Assembly (NCBI GenBank): GCA_023269245.1 | Contig: JAHFMB010000041.1 | Location: 1 to 8,128 of the forward strand | Reading direction: 5' to 3' | Source of the DNA: Candidatus Tayloriibacteriota bacterium | GTDB lineage: Bacteria > Patescibacteriota > Minisyncoccia > Phycocordibacterales > PALSA-1337 | DNA length: 8,128 nt | Shown here: positions 1-6,954 of the stretch, in pieces | Position numbering within the stretch: position 1 is the first letter of the stretch | Layout: every line of letters begins with the position of its first letter | Notes under the pieces: model-generated | Databases searched by the model: none | Seen by the model: only the letters and a program-made list of their open reading frames with translations | Told to the model about the DNA's origin: nothing | Made by a program: the position numbers and the translations under genes

Positions 1-563
1 AATGACACCGTTATTCGTCGCCGGCCTGCAAAAAAATCTGCTGCAGACGTGCGGAACACCCCGGAAATACCGACGGGTATGACAGTGCAATTGGTGCGCA
101 TGGCGAGATACGCAACCCCACCGCGAGCCTGTTGCACCGCGCCATCAGGAGTAATCTTCCCTTCTGGAAATACGCAGAGTGATCCGCCATCATTGATGAT
201 CTGAATGTGGTTAGCCAACGAACGCTCATAGTCTTTGAGCCCCGGAAATAGCGGGTACGATCCCCACATCTTAAAAAAGAGACCTCCGTATATATGCTGT
301 CGCCATCCGGAATTTTGATAAAACGACTTGTCCCGAGATGCGTAAAAAATAGGGGAAAAACGCGAACAGAATGGCAATGAGGCAGGTATGAGAATTGGAT
401 CCATTTCACTGGAATGGTTGACCGCAAAAATAACCGGGCTTTGAACACCCTCAAGGTGCTCACTACCGCGAATGGTAAGGTGGCCGAATATGGTCAAAAT
501 TAAGCGGGTGGGAATCCAGATTATCTTCTGGAGAAGGAGCGGGCTGAGGAAATAGAATTTCAT
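1..563 (-). CDS. plsC: PlsC-type 1-acylglycerol-3-phosphate O-acyltransferase, 3'-partial
   Basis: Lysophospholipid acyltransferase of the PlsC/LPLAT family. It would transfer an acyl chain to lysophosphatidate or a similar acceptor at the inner membrane. The minus frame is open from 617 to the window edge without a stop. The catalytic block NHSSEMDP (H-x4-D) lies at residues 49-56 and the acceptor-binding block FPEGKITPDG around residues 137-146, spaced as in the family. The N-terminus has a hydrophobic, amphipathic stretch (residues about 3-27). In-frame ATGs exist at 617, 590 and 563. I chose 563 because the usual short N-terminus begins close to there, but none has a good Shine-Dalgarno sequence and 590 is a real alternative. 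The C-terminus lies left of base 1. It is divergently arranged to the glycosyltransferase fusion. The acyl acceptor is not proven. Confidence 0.85.
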   Translation of the reverse strand, partial: MKFYFLSPLLLQKIIWIPTRLILTIFGHLTIRGSEHLEGVQSPVIFAVNHSSEMDPILIPASLPFCSRFSPIFYASRDKSFYQNSGWRQHIYGGLFFKMWGSYPLFPGLKDYERSLANHIQIINDGGSLCVFPEGKITPDGAVQQARGGVAYLAMRTNCTVIPVGISGVFRTSAADFFAGRRRITVS

Positions 564-630
564 GAAAGAGGGGTACGCACATACTATCATGGCCACCCGA
601 CCTAATCTACTTTTCATACATACACACTGT

Positions 631-658
631 TTGACAACACCTCACATTGTGGTACTTT
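631..658 (+). promoter_or_regulatory. sigma70-like promoter of the GT4-kinase/GT2 unit
   Basis: TTGACA at 631-636, a 16-base spacer, then TACTTT at 653-658. Only seven bases separate the -10 box from the ATG at 666, so the predicted start of transcription falls at or within a base or two of the start codon. This implies a leaderless or nearly leaderless mRNA. No Shine-Dalgarno sequence lies before the ATG, which agrees with that reading. The promoter is inferred from sequence only. Confidence 0.6.
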
Positions 659-665
659 TTAACCA

Positions 666-2534
666 ATGTATTCACCCCATGAAGTAAAAGTAGGCATCTT
701 TGTTGATGGAGATTTCATACCATCATACGATGGCGCGTCGAATAGATTTCATTACCTTTCGCGATATCTTGCAAAAAGCGGCATCAAGGTGGTTGTGTTC
801 CATGGATATCGAAAATGGTCGGATGTATCGCTCATAAAAAAGGAGCCCTTCAAAACATACTTCTTTCCTTCCAAGACATATTATTCCAACCTAGAACTGA
901 TCGCTTCATTGGTAAAAAAAGAAGGCATCAATATAATCCAATTTGATAATCTTGAACCAGTACTCCTCCAGGGCCTCAGGCTGTCACATATGACGGGCGC
1001 TCACCTGGTCAACGAAATGCACTACGTCGTACGAAACCTTGCCAAAAATCTCGGTGCGAACAAGAAACGCCTAAAGAATATTGCCGCCCTGGAACACGCT
1101 GTAGGAAAAGCTGTCGACCAGGTGATTTGCCTCAGTGCAGATGATAAACCCACACTGTCACGCAACATGGCAATTGAACCAGGACGTATATCGGTTATTC
1201 CCAGTGGTGTTGACGTTGAAGCAATAAAATTTTTTGGCCCATCAATCAAAGCTAAAAATATTATTTTCTTGGGAAACCTCTATTTTGAACCGAACGCCCA
1301 GGCGGTGCGTGAGATATTTAAGAGGATGTATCCGCCAATGCATGCAGCTGGTTTTAAATTCACCATAACCGGCGACTGCCCGGATAGCCTCAAACAAGAA
1401 TGTCGGGGGCCGGGTTTCACTTTTACGGGGCCAATCAAAGACTTGAATGCGTTATTTCACGATGCGACATTCGCCCTTGCCCCCATAATAGAAGGGACCG
1501 GCATGAGGATAAAGATTCTCAACTACCTCGCGGCTGGTATTCCGGTTATTACGACGAGTACCGCCGCCCAGGGATTTCCCGACCATTCATGTCTTTTTAT
1601 TGAAAATGATTTTAATGCATATCCTGACCTCATGATACGTCTCCTCGATAACGAGACTCGAATGTTTTCAAAAGCAATTCGCGGTCGTGACAGGATTCTG
1701 AATAACTATAGTTGGGGCACGATCGCCCGACAGACAATCAAAACTTACGAGAAAATACTCGCGCGGCCGCGGCGCGCCAAAGACCTGCGCCTCGGTGAGG
1801 TGTGTACATCACACGAGCCAGTGTGGTTGGAAGAAGCAATACAGAAAAAAAGATTTCGTACTATTCCCTGTCCTGCGCTGTCAAAACCTTTTTCATATGC
1901 AATCTCGAACGGCGGCAAGCTGACCACGTATCTCCTCGAACGATTGATAGCCTTCGAGGGCATGCCGGGAGCCGGAAAGACCACCACAATCAATAGCATA
2001 ATGCGATCCGACCATAGGGATGTCGTTGTTCTTCGTGAACTCGATTTGCCGCTCACCTTGTCAAAAAATAAAGACAATTTGCAGATGTCCGCACTGTTCC
2101 TACATCAGGAGATACAAAAAACCGAGCGCATAGAGAAGCTGGCACGAACCCATAAAATTATCGTGCTTGACAGAAGTTTTATTTCGACGTTGGCCTATGG
2201 ATATGCCCGTTCAAAAGTTCAGGGGAAATATCCTGAATTTTTGTTTTTTATGAAAGAATTTTTACACCTATCAAGCTTATCGTGCTTTGCGTGGCCAACA
2301 CATGTCATCTGTTTTGACCTATCTATCTCAGAAAGTATCAGGCGACGGCGAGCCTTTGCAGGCATGCCAGAATATCGTTATTGGTTTAACCCAGTGTTTC
2401 TGGGACATTTCAAAAACTATTACGCCTCTGCATTACTCAAGGTAGGTCTTACCCCACAACGAATATCGACTGACTCGCTGACTACCAAACAGCTTGCCGC
2501 TATTATCTCGCGCTCTATACATGGAACAACATAA
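666..2534 (+). CDS. Fusion of GT4 glycosyltransferase and thymidylate-kinase-like P-loop domain
   Basis: A 622-residue protein with two parts. Residues about 7-365 form a GT-B fold, family 4 glycosyltransferase. Signs are the N-terminal VKVGIFVDGDF, ISVIPSGVD (175-183), the domain-opening IIFLGNLYFEPN (199-210), and the donor-site segment EGTGMRIKILNYLAAGIPVI (276-295). In the donor site the usual second Glu of the E-x7-E-type motif appears to be Asn286. A basic linker (about 366-424) leads to a P-loop kinase domain. It has Walker A GMPGAGKT (432-439), a DRS motif (502-504) at the place of the DRY/DRS of thymidylate kinases, and an Arg-rich lid (559-562). The usual REPGGT-type segment after the P-loop is absent, so dTMP is an unlikely substrate. 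The frame is continuous. The gene overlaps the downstream GT2 by 14 bases, implying coupled translation. The role is probably in glycan assembly; the kinase substrate is unknown. Confidence 0.85.
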   Translation: MYSPHEVKVGIFVDGDFIPSYDGASNRFHYLSRYLAKSGIKVVVFHGYRKWSDVSLIKKEPFKTYFFPSKTYYSNLELIASLVKKEGINIIQFDNLEPVLLQGLRLSHMTGAHLVNEMHYVVRNLAKNLGANKKRLKNIAALEHAVGKAVDQVICLSADDKPTLSRNMAIEPGRISVIPSGVDVEAIKFFGPSIKAKNIIFLGNLYFEPNAQAVREIFKRMYPPMHAAGFKFTITGDCPDSLKQECRGPGFTFTGPIKDLNALFHDATFALAPIIEGTGMRIKILNYLAAGIPVITTSTAAQGFPDHSCLFIENDFNAYPDLMIRLLDNETRMFSKAIRGRDRILNNYSWGTIARQTIKTYEKILARPRRAKDLRLGEVCTSHEPVWLEEAIQKKRFRTIPCPALSKPFSYAISNGGKLTTYLLERLIAFEGMPGAGKTTTINSIMRSDHRDVVVLRELDLPLTLSKNKDNLQMSALFLHQEIQKTERIEKLARTHKIIVLDRSFISTLAYGYARSKVQGKYPEFLFFMKEFLHLSSLSCFAWPTHVICFDLSISESIRRRRAFAGMPEYRYWFNPVFLGHFKNYYASALLKVGLTPQRISTDSLTTKQLAAIISRSIHGTT

Positions 2535-3420
2535 CATCTCGGTCGTCATCCCGACGCATGCGTACCCTGGACGCATGGACAATTTACTGATGACCCTATC
2601 CTCATTTGGACAACAGAGCGCAACGCAACGTATTCATGAAATTATTATTGTCGATAATGGCGTGTCATTGCCGACAGAAAAGGATTATAACCAACTGACA
2701 CGGAGTCACGATAATATAACCATTGTTCCGGAAGTCCGCATCGGTCTAAACCACGCACGAAATACTGGTGTTACCCATGCAACAGGAGATATTATCGCCT
2801 TCATCGATGACGATTGCTTCGTCCAGCCGACATGGGCACGCGCAGTGGCGGCAGGCCACCGCCACCAAGGAATACTATGTGTCGGTGGACCTGTGTCTAT
2901 TATTGAACCAGTTGCATACCCAGCATGGTTCTCAAACTACTTTCTCAGGTTCTTCACTCCCCCATCATTTCCATCTTCAGCTTGTGTCATAGAAAAGCCC
3001 TATTTCTTGATTGGCGGAAATATGAGTTTCAAACGAAGCGTATTTGCCACGTATGGGATGTTCGATTTAGCGCTTGACCGGAAAGGAAGAAACCTATTGT
3101 CCGGCGGCGATATAGAATTCATTGGCCGTATACCACAACAGTATGTATGGTTCGAACCAGAAGCATGTGTGAAGGAAGTAATGAAGGCCTATCGTCTTAC
3201 CCGTCTGTTTTGCATGCGAAGATTGGCTTGGCAAGGAATATCAGATGCACTCATCGCTCGACGATTGGGACAAGCGGCATTATATGATATTGACGAACTC
3301 CTTATATCAAGAAAATATGTCAGCCTGGTATTATCCATGTTCAAAAGACGGGCATGGTTCGAAGTTATCTGTTCCGTGATACGCATGACAACATTCCACA
3401 TGAGCCGGTGGTTTGTATAA
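2521..3420 (+). CDS. GT2 family glycosyltransferase
   Basis: A 299-residue family 2 (GT-A fold) glycosyltransferase that would transfer a sugar from a nucleotide donor, probably at the cytoplasmic face. It starts with the typical ISVVIPTHAYPGRMDNL (6-22) and EIIIVDNG (40-47). The metal- and nucleotide-binding DDD sits at 96-98 in AFIDDDCF. GGNMSFKR (165-172) and SGGDIEFIGRI (194-204) mark the acceptor side, where the second motif stands in for the usual GG-D/E-D-x-E. No transmembrane segment is evident. I chose the ATG at 2521 because the family's first strand follows at once; an in-frame TTG at 2494 would add nine unneeded residues. The start lies inside the end of the fusion gene, so translation is probably coupled to it. 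The sugar and acceptor are unknown. Confidence 0.88.
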   Translation: MEQHNISVVIPTHAYPGRMDNLLMTLSSFGQQSATQRIHEIIIVDNGVSLPTEKDYNQLTRSHDNITIVPEVRIGLNHARNTGVTHATGDIIAFIDDDCFVQPTWARAVAAGHRHQGILCVGGPVSIIEPVAYPAWFSNYFLRFFTPPSFPSSACVIEKPYFLIGGNMSFKRSVFATYGMFDLALDRKGRNLLSGGDIEFIGRIPQQYVWFEPEACVKEVMKAYRLTRLFCMRRLAWQGISDALIARRLGQAALYDIDELLISRKYVSLVLSMFKRRAWFEVICSVIRMTTFHMSRWFV

Positions 3421-3444
3421 AAAGGGCGTCCACCTGGACGCCTT
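3419..3444 (-). terminator. Intrinsic terminator of the methyltransferase-kinase operon
   Basis: Read on the minus strand, GGCGTCC - AGGT - GGACGCC forms a perfect 7-bp stem (3425-3431 with 3436-3442) and a 4-base loop. A C and five T (3419-3423) follow. It begins a few bases after the stop of the minus-strand kinase (3449). It abuts the TAA of the plus-strand GT2 gene (3418-3420). In the plus direction no T-run follows the hairpin, so it should be efficient only for the minus-strand operon. Confidence 0.8.
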
Positions 3445-3448
3445 GAAG

Positions 3449-4006
3449 CTATCGCCGAAGAAATGAGAGTATGGCTCCAACAGCCACTTCAGGATCGTCA
3501 GTCGAATTATCTATTTCGACGAGTCCGCACGAACGGAACTCTGTCAGACACCGTCGTTCCATGGGCTGTCGGTTGTGATGACTATCGCCATCCTTCATCC
3601 CCCGATATCGTCGGAGGCGATCCATGCGGACATTCTCGCCGCAGGTGACTAAAAATGTGAAATCAGGAGAGATATGCCGAAGATGTAATGGTGCCGGCAC
3701 AGCCAATCCCATGGCAGTATGGTAACAGATTGTGGTCAGGACGTATTTGTCGCAGACCACGGGACCAGTCGTGAGTAGGCGGCGTATTTCCTCCGACGCC
3801 ACCATAATTCCCGACACGTAAAACAGGAATCTTTCTTCCAGCGACGCCTCGGCATCAACGCGTGCACGCAGATGTTTCAAACACTCCGGTGGCGTGGCAT
3901 AGTACGTCGCCCCAATCCGCTCAGCCAAACGCTGCGACAATGCAGTTTTTCCACTCCCCGTAATACCTTCGAGCACGATAAATGGATATGTAGTTTTGGG
4001 TGACAC
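3449..4006 (-). CDS. Thymidylate-kinase-like P-loop kinase, substrate unknown
   Basis: A 185-residue P-loop protein of the thymidylate/nucleoside kinase superfamily. It opens with FIVLEGITGSGKT, giving Walker A G14-x4-GKT (14-21). CDKY (85-88) sits where thymidylate kinases have DRY, and an Arg-rich lid-like stretch RLRRYRG lies at 130-136. The TMP-binding REPGGT-type motif is missing; the equivalent region reads ATPPECLKHL. It may therefore phosphorylate another nucleoside, nucleotide or small molecule. The start is GTG at 4006, supported by a strong Shine-Dalgarno GGGAGG seven bases upstream. It lies 32 bases behind the methyltransferase, in one operon that ends in a terminator. It belongs to the same superfamily as the kinase half of the GT4 fusion nearby, though the two are not close copies. 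Confidence 0.8.
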   Translation of the reverse strand: MSPKTTYPFIVLEGITGSGKTALSQRLAERIGATYYATPPECLKHLRARVDAEASLEERFLFYVSGIMVASEEIRRLLTTGPVVCDKYVLTTICYHTAMGLAVPAPLHLRHISPDFTFLVTCGENVRMDRLRRYRGMKDGDSHHNRQPMERRCLTEFRSCGLVEIDNSTDDPEVAVGAILSFLRR

Positions 4007-4013
4007 AAGTCTA

Positions 4014-4019
4014 CCTCCC
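4014..4019 (-). promoter_or_regulatory. Strong Shine-Dalgarno for the GTG-started kinase
   Basis: On the minus strand GGGAGG (within GGAAGGGAGGTAG) lies seven bases before the GTG at 4006-4004. It fixes this unusual start codon. It is the only strong Shine-Dalgarno sequence I see in the window, and it belongs to a gene inside an operon. Confidence 0.8.
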
Positions 4020-4038
4020 TTCCAAACATAAAATACCT

Positions 4039-4866
4039 TTAATTTTTATCTTTGTCAAACGGACGCGCCTGTATGGCAAGGAAAAATGGAATCTCCCGGG
4101 AAGCAATCTCCTTCGCGTGTCTATCTGTTTCATCAATGAACTTTGATCGCTTGAGCGTAACGTCTCCATCGGCCGGCTGTGCGGCAACCGGAAGATCCTG
4201 TGTGGCAATCTCCCGCAGATCATGCACCACAAATCCAGCCTGTTTGAGATACCCGATGTATGCAGAAATAGGTCGATGATATTGCGTGACAGAAAACTCG
4301 TCACTGAATTTTCTTTTTCCAGCTCCGAGACTGAGATATTTCGGCACGCTGCGTGAAAAATATTTTTTTGAATCGACAACTTGAAATCTCCACTCCTGAT
4401 GAAAATCAAAAAAGGCCGGGTGGGTGCACGAAAAGATGAACGTACCGTGTGGTTTGAGTACGCGCCTGCATTCATGCATCGCACCTTGTATGTCGGCAAT
4501 GTCCATGACAGACATGTTAGCAATAATCACATCGAATGATGCAGCCGAAATGTCCGTAAGGTGAGCGGCATCACGAACAAGATAGGATATTCCCGCTGGA
4601 TGTACAACCTCTTCCTCTATTGCATACTCGATAAGCTTGGTGGAAAGATCTATCGCAGTCACCCGTGCACCTTTGTGTGCCAGCACGCGAGATAAATAAC
4701 CATTACCGCAGCCGAGATCAAGAACCTGTTTGTCTTCAAGAGACCCCGCCAATTCCAACAGAACTGGATCAATATCATGTTTCTGATGCCACGAACCTTC
4801 AGTTCCTGCTTTTTTGTGCCACCAGGCAGCTCCAGAGTCCCATTCATCTTTTTGGCGGATTGTCAT
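4039..4866 (-). CDS. Class I SAM-dependent methyltransferase
   Basis: A 275-residue Rossmann-fold methyltransferase. Motif I VLDLGCGNGYLS is at 48-59. The acidic residue after strand 2 is Asp73 in AIDLS. The adenine-side acidic residue is Asp99 in VRDAAHL. Motif IV-like FDVIIANMSVMDI is at 111-123, and CRRVLKPHGTFIFSCTHPAFF-type post-motif sequence spans about 133-153. The N-terminus (residues 1-40) is rich in Trp and His, and the C-terminal third is a likely substrate-binding extension. The fold resembles the Methyltransf_11/UbiE-like group; the substrate cannot be read from sequence. With glycosyltransferases and kinases next door, modification of a sugar or lipid-linked intermediate is a reasonable guess. 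It is the first gene of a minus-strand operon and is divergent to infB across 122 bases. Confidence 0.88.
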   Translation of the reverse strand: MTIRQKDEWDSGAAWWHKKAGTEGSWHQKHDIDPVLLELAGSLEDKQVLDLGCGNGYLSRVLAHKGARVTAIDLSTKLIEYAIEEEVVHPAGISYLVRDAAHLTDISAASFDVIIANMSVMDIADIQGAMHECRRVLKPHGTFIFSCTHPAFFDFHQEWRFQVVDSKKYFSRSVPKYLSLGAGKRKFSDEFSVTQYHRPISAYIGYLKQAGFVVHDLREIATQDLPVAAQPADGDVTLKRSKFIDETDRHAKEIASREIPFFLAIQARPFDKDKN

Positions 4867-4874
4867 TACAAAAA

Positions 4875-4903
4875 ACTATACGTCATTATCGTATTTTTTT
4901 CAA
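4875..4903 (-). promoter_or_regulatory. sigma70-like promoter of the methyltransferase-kinase operon
   Basis: On the minus strand: TTGAAA (4903-4898), a 17-base spacer, then TATAGT (4880-4875), close to consensus with ideal spacing. Eight bases separate the -10 box from the ATG at 4866, so the mRNA should begin at or within about two bases of the start codon. No Shine-Dalgarno sequence precedes the ATG. Confidence 0.7.
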
Positions 4904-4943
4904 TAAGCATCGGTACCATAGCCTGATAACATCTGAGGACAGA

Positions 4944-4972
4944 TTGTCAAAATGCCCAATTTCTGGTATACT
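4944..4972 (+). promoter_or_regulatory. Extended -10 sigma70-like promoter of infB-rbfA-tRNA unit
   Basis: TTGTCA (4944-4949), a 17-base spacer, and TATACT (4967-4972). A TG one base before the -10 box gives an extended -10 element. The leader to the ATG at 4989 would be only about ten bases. It is pyrimidine-rich, without a Shine-Dalgarno sequence. This is the best promoter in the window and probably also drives rbfA and the two tRNAs, since no other promoter or terminator is evident before them. Confidence 0.75.
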
Positions 4973-4988
4973 TTTTCCCTCACCTGCT

Positions 4989-6533
4989 ATGCCTACCAAG
5001 ACTCAGCACAATCTGATGGTGCGCCCCCCTGTCATCGCCGTGATGGGCCATATTGACCATGGCAAATCAACGCTCCTCGACTATATCCGCAAGGCAAATG
5101 TGGTAGCTAGCGAAGCAGGTGGTATTACTCAGCATATGGGCGCGTACCAGGTAGAACATGTATCAGCCGAAGGAAAAAAGACCTCCCTCACTTTTCTTGA
5201 TACGCCGGGGCATGCGGCATTCTGCGGCATCCGCGAGAGGAGCGCGCAGGTAGCTGATGTCGCTATTCTGATTGTATCCGCTGAAGACGGTGTAAAACCA
5301 CAAACAACCGAAGCATACAATGTCATCAAACATTCAAAAATTCCCTATGTCGTTGCCATCACCAAGATCGACAAACCGAACGCAAACGTTGAACGTACCA
5401 AGCAAAGCCTTGGAGAAAACGAGATTTATGTCGAAGGATGGGGTGGCGATGTGCCGTGCGTTGCCATCTCGTCGGTAAGTGGCGAAGGTATTCCTGAGCT
5501 CTTGGACATGATCATGCTCGTTACAGAACTGGCCGATCTCAAGGCAGATATGAACGCACCTGCAACAGGTACAATCATTGAGACAACTCTCGACACACGC
5601 AAGGGTATTTCAGCAACACTGCTTCTCAAAAATGGTTCGCTATCGGTTGGATCATTCGTCGTTGCAGGACATGCATTCACACCGGTTCGATTTATCGAAA
5701 ACTTCAAAGGAGAAAAAATTGAAACTGCTACCGCCTCGATGCCTATCCGTATCCTTGGTTGGAGCGAGATGCCTGCATGCGGCATCGAATTCAGTACCGT
5801 GACCAGCAAAAAAGAGGCAGAGAAACTGGCAGACGCCAATAAGACAGCACTCAAGGAGTTGGCGGGGTTGGCTGCAAAGACGGCCTCACAAAAAAGTACC
5901 GCCGAAGAGGGTGACTCCAAAGTGGTCATCATGCCAATCATCATTAAAGCCGATGTTATCGGCAGTCTTGACGGTATCAAGCACGAGCTTGCCAAGGTAT
6001 CTCATGACAAAGTCCAGCTCAAGATTGTTTCTGAGGGTATTGGTGACATCAATGAGAATGACATCAAGGTCGCCATTGGTGATCCGAGTATCTATGTGAT
6101 CGGATTCAATGCACCGGCCGAGAAAAAAGCCTCCGCCATCATCGAGCGTTCCCCTATTCCACTCAAAGTACACAACTTTAAGATTATTTATGAACTGACC
6201 GAATTCGTCAAAACTGAACTATTGGCAAAAGTACCAAAGGAATATGTTGAAGAAATGACGGGACGCGCCAAGATCTTGGCTCTTTTCTCAAAGGAAAAGG
6301 ATAAGCAGGTTCTCGGTGGAAAGGTTGAAAGTGGCACCATCGAAAGCGGCAACGAAGTCCGTATTATGCGTCGCGAAGCTGAGATTGGCCGTGGCAAGAT
6401 TCGTGGACTCCAACAGGCCAAGAAAACTGTTGATGAAGTTCGTGAAGGATTCGAATTTGGCATGATGCTCGAAGCAAAGTTCGAACTCGCACCGGGAGAC
6501 CGTATCGAAAGCGTTCGAACAGTCGAAAAATAG
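4989..6533 (+). CDS. infB: Translation initiation factor IF-2, short form
   Basis: GTPase that brings initiator tRNA to the 30S subunit and promotes subunit joining. It has 514 residues and starts almost directly at the G domain, so the long N-terminal region of typical bacterial IF-2 (about 730-1000 residues in total) is missing. G1 GHIDHGKS is at 20-27, the switch I region GGITQHMGAYQV at 44-55, and G3 DTPGH at 71-75. G4 reads TKID (125-128) instead of the usual NKID, and the G5 region reads SSVSG (161-165). Domain II follows from about 190. Domain III is IIIKADVIGSLDGIKHEL (317-334), and the C-terminal tRNA-binding domain contains ALFSKEKDKQVLGGKVESG (431-449). The frame is open back to 4665, but the promoter at 4944-4972 and lack of homology upstream fix the ATG at 4989. 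rbfA follows after one base. Confidence 0.96.
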   Translation: MPTKTQHNLMVRPPVIAVMGHIDHGKSTLLDYIRKANVVASEAGGITQHMGAYQVEHVSAEGKKTSLTFLDTPGHAAFCGIRERSAQVADVAILIVSAEDGVKPQTTEAYNVIKHSKIPYVVAITKIDKPNANVERTKQSLGENEIYVEGWGGDVPCVAISSVSGEGIPELLDMIMLVTELADLKADMNAPATGTIIETTLDTRKGISATLLLKNGSLSVGSFVVAGHAFTPVRFIENFKGEKIETATASMPIRILGWSEMPACGIEFSTVTSKKEAEKLADANKTALKELAGLAAKTASQKSTAEEGDSKVVIMPIIIKADVIGSLDGIKHELAKVSHDKVQLKIVSEGIGDINENDIKVAIGDPSIYVIGFNAPAEKKASAIIERSPIPLKVHNFKIIYELTEFVKTELLAKVPKEYVEEMTGRAKILALFSKEKDKQVLGGKVESGTIESGNEVRIMRREAEIGRGKIRGLQQAKKTVDEVREGFEFGMMLEAKFELAPGDRIESVRTVEK

Positions 6534-6534
6534 C

Positions 6535-6858
6535 ATGAACCAAAAAGACAACAAACTCAAAGAAATCCTCCGCGAGCTTGCAGCTGAGTATTTCTCACGC
6601 GAATCCAACCGCCAATCCCTCATTACAATCACTGACGTTGAGGTCTTCAATAAAGGCTCGAAGGCGCGCATCCTGATGACCGTCATGCCAGAAACGCAGG
6701 AACCTGCGGTTCTAGATTTTGCGCATAGACAACTCACTGAATTCCGCCAGTATGTTATGGAAAAGTCCAGAATTGGCCACGTTCCCTTCTTTGAAGTAGC
6801 TATAGACGTGGGCGAAAAAAATCGCCAACGAATAGACGAGTTATCAAAAAACGTGTAG
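6535..6858 (+). CDS. rbfA: Ribosome-binding factor A
   Basis: A 107-residue KH-type II protein that helps late maturation of the 30S subunit and 16S rRNA processing. The N-terminal helix NKLKEILRELAAEYFSRES is followed by the family signature SLITITDVEVFNKGSKARILMTV (about 28-50). The C-terminal helix/strand part contains RIGHVPFFEVAIDVGEKNRQRIDEL, close to the usual R-x-P-x-L/F-x-F-x-x-D ending. Length is normal for the family. It starts one base after the infB stop, without its own Shine-Dalgarno sequence, so translation is probably coupled. The infB-rbfA order is widespread in bacteria. tRNA-Cys begins only 11 bases after the stop. Confidence 0.92.
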   Translation: MNQKDNKLKEILRELAAEYFSRESNRQSLITITDVEVFNKGSKARILMTVMPETQEPAVLDFAHRQLTEFRQYVMEKSRIGHVPFFEVAIDVGEKNRQRIDELSKNV

Positions 6859-6869
6859 GATTGGCATAC

Positions 6870-6941
6870 GGCCACGTAGAAAAGTGGTAATTCGGCTCTC
6901 TGCAAAAGAGCTATACGCGAGTTCGATTCTCGCCGTGGCCT
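6870..6941 (+). tRNA. tRNA-Cys (anticodon GCA)
   Basis: A 72-base cloverleaf. The acceptor stem is GGCCACG/CGTGGCC. The D arm has a GAA/TTC stem and a GG-containing loop. The anticodon stem is GCTCT/AGAGC with loop CTGCAAA, giving anticodon GCA. The variable loop has 5 bases and the T arm is GCGAG-TTCGATT-CTCGC. Discriminator base T73 is the known identity base of tRNA-Cys. No CCA is encoded after it, so a CCA-adding enzyme is needed. It probably shares a transcript with rbfA. Confidence 0.95.
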
Positions 6942-6954
6942 CACAATCAAATAT

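Noticed and set aside
11..463. Open minus-strand frame of 150 codons
   Set aside because: It is a shadow of the plsC frame. The true acyltransferase motifs H-x4-D and FPEG are in another frame that is also open to the window edge.
1763..1778. Abutting NotI and AscI sites suggesting a vector or cloning linker
   Set aside because: The reading frame runs through without a break, into a natural-looking linker and kinase domain, and no other vector sequence is present. Kept only as a compositional oddity.
2494..2520. TTG start for the GT2 gene
   Set aside because: It adds nine residues with no family similarity and would deepen the overlap with the fusion gene. ATG at 2521 fits the conserved first strand.
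4011..4523. Open minus-strand frame of 170 codons
   Set aside because: It overlaps the methyltransferase gene in a different frame and shows no recognisable motif.
4665..4988. Upstream in-frame extension of infB by 108 codons
   Set aside because: It lies over the 5' part of the minus-strand methyltransferase and over the infB promoter, and shows no IF-2 N-domain sequence.
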